NCBI GenBank assembly: GCA_947683625.1
Contig: CANTUR010000428.1
Span: forward strand, 1-64,000
Origin: Mallotus nudiflorus
Lineage: Eukaryota > Streptophyta > Magnoliopsida > Malpighiales > Euphorbiaceae
DNA: 64,000 nucleotides
Reading direction: 5' to 3'
Every line of letters begins with the position of its first letter. Position 1 is the stretch's first letter. Below, in pieces: positions 59,641-64,000 of the stretch. The position numbers were made by a program, and so were the translations under genes. A model generated the notes under the pieces. The model had not been told where the DNA came from and made no database searches. It saw only the letters and a list, made by a program, of their open reading frames with translations.

Positions 59641-61271
59641 GGTGGTTAACATAATAGCTATTCTTGCATCTTCTTACCGACTGTCTCCATGACTTCATCT
59701 TTTTGTACCTTAAATATGCATTTTTCTTTTTTGTCTAGCAACTTCTCATCATCAAAATCATCACCCTATCCTATAGGCACAATTGACTTGAAGGGTATGT
59801 TAAAAGAAGGTGGTTTAGTGTAAAACACCTTATAGTCGAACTTGCTTGAAGGCTGACCTAATAAGTTTTCTGCTCTATCCACATCTTTAGGGCCATTAGG
59901 AGATTTCTCATTGGTTTTAAAATGTAGGTCCTTAAAGGAGCTTAGCACTTCTTCCTCACTAACTCCTGAGTTGATCATCATGTTAGCTAGGGGTGGTACA
60001 TTTCAGTAGTTTGGGAAAGGATTATTTTTAATGATGGGGTTTTTAGAGTTTGTGATATTTTTAGAGTCTATAAGGTTTTGGATTTCATGTTTAAGATGGA
60101 TGCAGTTAACTATGGGGTGTTAGAGGTTTTGATAGAATTTGCAGTGCTTGTTTGGGTTATAGCCTAAGGTGTTTAGGTTTGGTGGGTTTGGATTAGGTAA
60201 AGGTTAAAGTAAGCCCTTTTGCATTAGGCGCTCTAGGAATTTTGACAAAGGTTGGTTAAAATTGGAGAATCTATTAGGCTGTTGAACTGTACGCACCTCT
60301 ATAGCTCGACTAGTACTTCCTTGTTGTGTGCCCTTAGTTGGGTAATTTCAAGTTCCTATACTTTTAAAACTTTTCTTCTCCTCACTCTCAATCTCTTCTG
60401 CTTGCAAACCATCATCGTATAGGTCTATAAATATTTTGGATTCATTATTTGTAATCTCTTGACCAAATTAGGTGACATGTTACAGACTATCATCCTAACC
60501 TGATCTTTCTCAGCTAACTTATTTTTCATTAATCCTACCATGTTCATAAATCTAGTTAAGAAATCAGAAAAGGATTCGTTTGATTTTTTCTTAGTCAGTT
60601 CCAAATCCTTGATGGACAATTCTAATCTAGTGTTATAATCATACTATTTCAAAAACACAGTACTCAATTCTTTCTAATCAACCTTGATAGACTTTTCCAA
60701 CCCATAATACTAGTTTACAGTCATTCCCTCTAAAGACAGTACAAATAACTTAGTGATCATTGCTAATGGGGCCTTTGTAGTGCTCATAGTTATTGTGTAA
60801 TGACTGAGATGAATTCTAGGATCTCTAGTTCCATCAAACTTCCGCAGTTGAGGCATTTTGAACTTCTCAGGTGGCTTATTACCCTCTATTAGCAACATAT
60901 CATCAAAGTCAAATAATATCCCATGCCTTGTCCTCTAATTAGCTCTTCCATTTTGGACATTTTTTGGGTCAATGCTTGCATATGCTTGGACTCATAGTCT
61001 TGTACTAGTTCAAGTGATTCTCTCTTTGCCTTTTCTATCATATAGTTCTCAACATCCTCAAGCTTCACATCAACAATAGGTGGGTTTCTAGCAATAGATT
61101 ACCCCCAGCATTATTGGCAGCAGGTGGAGCATCTGTAGTATGTGGGATAGCTACAGCAGCATGTAGTTGCTCAATTTTAGGTGGTGGTATGATAGTAGTA
61201 GCAGGTTGCATCAATCCAGATAAAGCTTGTCTTAATTCATCTTGCATCATAGCCCTCATATCATCCATCAA
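59640..61271 (-). pseudogene. Tat/Ogre-like gag pseudogene (copy D)
   Basis: The best gag of the family. From the start at 61271 (MMDDMRAMMQDELRQALSGL): variable linker; then 60898-60710 'FKMPQLRKFDGTRDPRIHLS' with 'HYTITMSTTKAPLAMITKLF'; then 60619-60425 'LSIKDLELTKKKSNESFSDF', 'LTRFMNMVGLMKNKLAEKDQ'. These follow the gypsy capsid plan FDGT-DP--HL ... F--RF of Tat-type gag. A knuckle-like region (about 60140-60060) and the tail 59981-59766 ('SEEEVLSSFKDLHF', 'GPKDVDRAENLLGQPSSKFD') close it. TAG and TAA stops separate the pieces, some at Gln positions, for example before 'ELSTVFLK'. No protease follows. Confidence 0.8.
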
Positions 61272-62231
61272 AGCTCCCTTAATGTCTTTTAAGGTCCAAT
61301 TCTCTCTTTATTGTTGTTCCATTTCTATATGCTCAGTTTGAGTTGGTTCAGCTTTTAATTAAAATGGATTAATAAGACTCTTCTCCAGTGAGTAAAGGAT
61401 CTCTTCTGCTATGGCTTTAGGACTTAAATATGTTATTTTTAGTTTGCCACCTTTCCATCCCCAAATACGAGAAGACCAAGATAAATCTATGATGGCTGCA
61501 AAACAAAGTGTTAGTGTGATGGATGAAATGTATATATGCAAGATGCACGTGCTATGCAACAAATAGCAAATAGCAAGTATTAATCAAGTGTACAACATTC
61601 ATCCTTCCAACCTTATTCCTCCCACACGTGTTTAATTTGCTAGGATTTTTTATCTTGGCCTTAATATTAATAGGGGATATTAAGAACTGACACATAAGTC
61701 ATATCTCTCAAAGCAGTAAAAGCATAAAAATAGTATTTATAGGTATAAAAGATTAGCCTAATCTTTATTAACCCAAATGGGCTTCTAATGTTCAGGCTTG
61801 GGCCTTTATAGATACAAATACCTTATGGAAACTTTCATAAGAAATTTAGGTAATCCTAGGGGAAGTAACTAGGCCACTATATGTGGTTAAGGTTTGGTGA
61901 AAAGTTAAGGTTCCCTTAGTAAGATGCCCCCTTTAAGACTTGAGTTATAAGGCAAGGTAACAGGGGGCCCAACATCCTTTGGAAAATCGAGAGAAGATTG
62001 CCCCCCTTTAAGACTTGGGACAGACTCTAGTCAGATGAGCCCAGTAATCTATCTTGAATTGAGTTAAGGCTAAGAGTGATGGTTAGCCAATTTACAATCC
62101 TATGAAGCTAGTGGAATCATAGAACCATAAACCAATGACATCGACTAATAGGGACATACAGAATGAATGTAAGAATAAAATAATAATTAATAAAATAATT
62201 CTAAAGAACATAAGTAGAATCAGTATCCTTA

Positions 62232-62249
62232 TCCCTAGTGGAGTCGCCA
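62232..62249 (-). other. Primer-binding site, tRNA-Arg type (copy D)
   Basis: Minus strand TGGCGACTCCACTAGGGA, one base from the LTR end. It matches the complement of the plant tRNA-Arg(ACG) 3' end at 16 of 18 bases, both differences being G-to-A. Confidence 0.85.
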
Positions 62250-62250
62250 C

Positions 62251-64000
62251 TGTAGACAGTGGGGTTTAGCGCATGCCCAAGATTTTAGCAACCGTGACAC
62301 TGTTTGAGCTTGGGGCTCTACAGAGCACACTAACCATTGTCACAAAGACATGCGTGGAGATGAGGAGTCGCCACCCAGGGTAATAATTGGGACAAATAAA
62401 AATGGTGGTACTCGATTCTTAAAAAGAAAGCTAGTATTATAACAAGAAGATTTTGGATACGGAATACCAACTTCTTTCAATCTTATATTCATTTAGAATT
62501 ATTTTATAAATTACTATGTGATCCTCTATTTACATGCAATTTCATATAAACCCTTATTTAAAACAATTAACTCTAAGCAAACTAGTCATGAAAATACATG
62601 TAACCAATGCATTAATTTAAATTCATAATCTCTAAGTTAGTATTATCTACATTGATTTTAATTAAATGATCTAAATCTACATGATTTAATTTATAAGTGA
62701 CCCTAAAAACTAATGGGCCTAATTACTATTTAATTATGAAATATTTATATTAGTGGGCCTAATTCTACATGTTTTAATTCTAAGGTGATATTAAATCTAC
62801 AAGTTATGGAAAAAGCTTTTATTTAAAGGGCTAAATCTAAATTAATTAAATCAAATTAAGTGGACCTATATCTAATTAACTAAATGGGTCTAAATTGTCT
62901 CTAACCTAAATCTAGTTAATTATGGGCCTAAAATGCATTTCAATTAAAATCTAGAAATGAGATGGGCTAATAAAGTACTACTTAAACCTAAAATTATTTA
63001 AATGGGTTAAGGTCTAATATGGGTCTATGGCCCAAAACACATAAGAAGAATAAACAAGCCCAAAAATGATAAAAAAAATCAAAACAAAGAAATAAAAAAG
63101 ATCAACCATGCAATTAAATTATTTTATCTAAAAAACCTAATTTTAATTAACATACAACCTAAATTAATCTACTGCCTCCACTGATTTTAGTTAGGGTTTA
63201 CCAAATTGAGCCTAATTTACTAATTAATTTTTTAAGAACAAGAGAACTAAATTTTCATTATTCCCACTATCAGGGCTATTATAAAATCTACCAAAATAAT
63301 AAATAAAATAAAATTAAAATACAACCCTTAAAAAGAAAAATTAAACAAATTCAAAACCTAAAAAATTAAACTAAACTAAACAAAGTAAAATAAAATTAAA
63401 TTGGGATCTTGACTCTTGGATTTTGTTTATGGATTCTCCATGAGTTTCCTTAGTTCAAGAATGTATTCATCACCAGAATAATGAAACACAAAGAATCCAA
63501 AAAAAAAAAGAAAAGAAAATAAGATTAGAATTAATGAAAAAAGAAAACAAAATAATGAAAATAAAACCTGAATAAAAAAACACAAAAATAAAAAAAGAAA
63601 AAGAAAATAACGATGTAAAAGAAATAACTAATAAAAAGGCAGGAGTAGAAGATAATTAATGCTATGCAGATATTGTTTGAATACCCCTTAGACTGGGATT
63701 TCACTGTTTTAAGAAAATTGACTCTGCACTTTCTTAATTTCTAGACTTTTAAAAGAATATACTTTGTTTCTTTTTTTAAAAAAAAAAGGGTTTTGAAAAT
63801 GGCAATATAAGGTTAGGTCTTCTCTCTTTTCTCAAATAATAGTTGATTAGGGTTTTTTTTACCCCTGTCCTCTTTTTTTTCTTCTTCTCTGCCAATCTTT
63901 TCTTTTTATATCATGTTCCTCAACTAACCACTTATGTGATCATAGGAGTTACATGATCATAATAGCTTTGATCTTATAGGATAAACATTTTAACTTCAAA
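62251..64000 (-). repeat. Copy D 5' LTR (cut by window end)
   Basis: Left end TGTAGACAGTGGGG at 62251 is the inverted LTR end. It is collinear with the 3' LTR from 51530 to about 53300, so roughly 410-430 bases remain beyond 64000. Confidence 0.85.

Larger units (their letters stand above)
51530..64000 (-). mobile_element. Copy D of the gag-only family (minus), nearly complete
   Basis: Reads right to left: 5' LTR 62251 to beyond 64000 (about 430 bases missing), tRNA-Arg primer site, gag 61271-59640, spacer, antisense frame on plus 57570-58510, alpha array, beta array, gamma array, polypurine tract, 3' LTR 53713-51530. The interior is ~8.5 kb and total size about 12.9 kb. Again no RT, RNase H or integrase is visible. 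It is the best-preserved gag of the family. Left flank CCAAT (51525-51529) should recur just outside the right end. Confidence 0.82.

Overview
The window is plant nuclear DNA, very AT-rich, and made almost entirely of decayed LTR retrotransposons nested inside one another. The evidence is Ty3/gypsy and Ty1/copia gag-pol relics, long terminal repeats with TG...CA ends, primer-binding sites complementary to plant tRNA-iMet and tRNA-Arg, polypurine tracts and 5-bp target-site duplications. I found no convincing host gene, tRNA, rRNA or bacterial feature. It looks like gene-poor, probably pericentromeric heterochromatin of an angiosperm (the species cannot be told). Layout 1 (1-22585): a chromodomain-type Ty3/gypsy element (Tekay/Del-like) runs from its 5' LTR, cut by the window start, through broken gag and pol to a ~2.95 kb 3' LTR at 6606-8782 plus 21812-22585. 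That LTR is split by a ~2.25 kb solo-type LTR (element H, 8783-8949 plus 19728-21811). H is split by a copia LTR (8950-9565 plus 18800-19727), and that LTR is split by a full-length Ty1/copia element of the same family (9566-18799; Angela/BARE-like; two 1542-bp LTRs only ~1.6% different by hand count). Layout 2 (22586-24715): unresolved AT-rich DNA with a possible CACTA-type end. Layout 3 (24716-64000): five copies of one non-autonomous LTR family with a tRNA-Arg-type primer site, a Tat/Ogre-like gag, no recognisable pol, a degenerate reading frame on the antisense strand, and up to three tandem-repeat arrays before the 3' LTR. The copies are A (+, 24716-28830), C (-, 31480-35903 plus 45796-49932), B (+, complete, 35904-45795), E (+, LTR only, 49933-51529) and D (-, 51530 to beyond 64000). 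The inferred order of insertion is A, then a minus-strand copia F (28831-31479) into A's LTR, then C into F, then B and E into C, then D into E. The remaining halves of A, F, C and E should lie to the right of the window. Nothing in the window appears able to make an intact protein set. Most disabling changes I checked are C-to-T or G-to-A transitions, the expected footprint of cytosine methylation and deamination in silenced repeats. The youngest element, the copia at 9566-18799, is disabled by three stop codons and one 1-base deletion. The most interesting material is the gag-only family with its conserved antisense frame and its 3' arrays, whose repeat period differs between copies.
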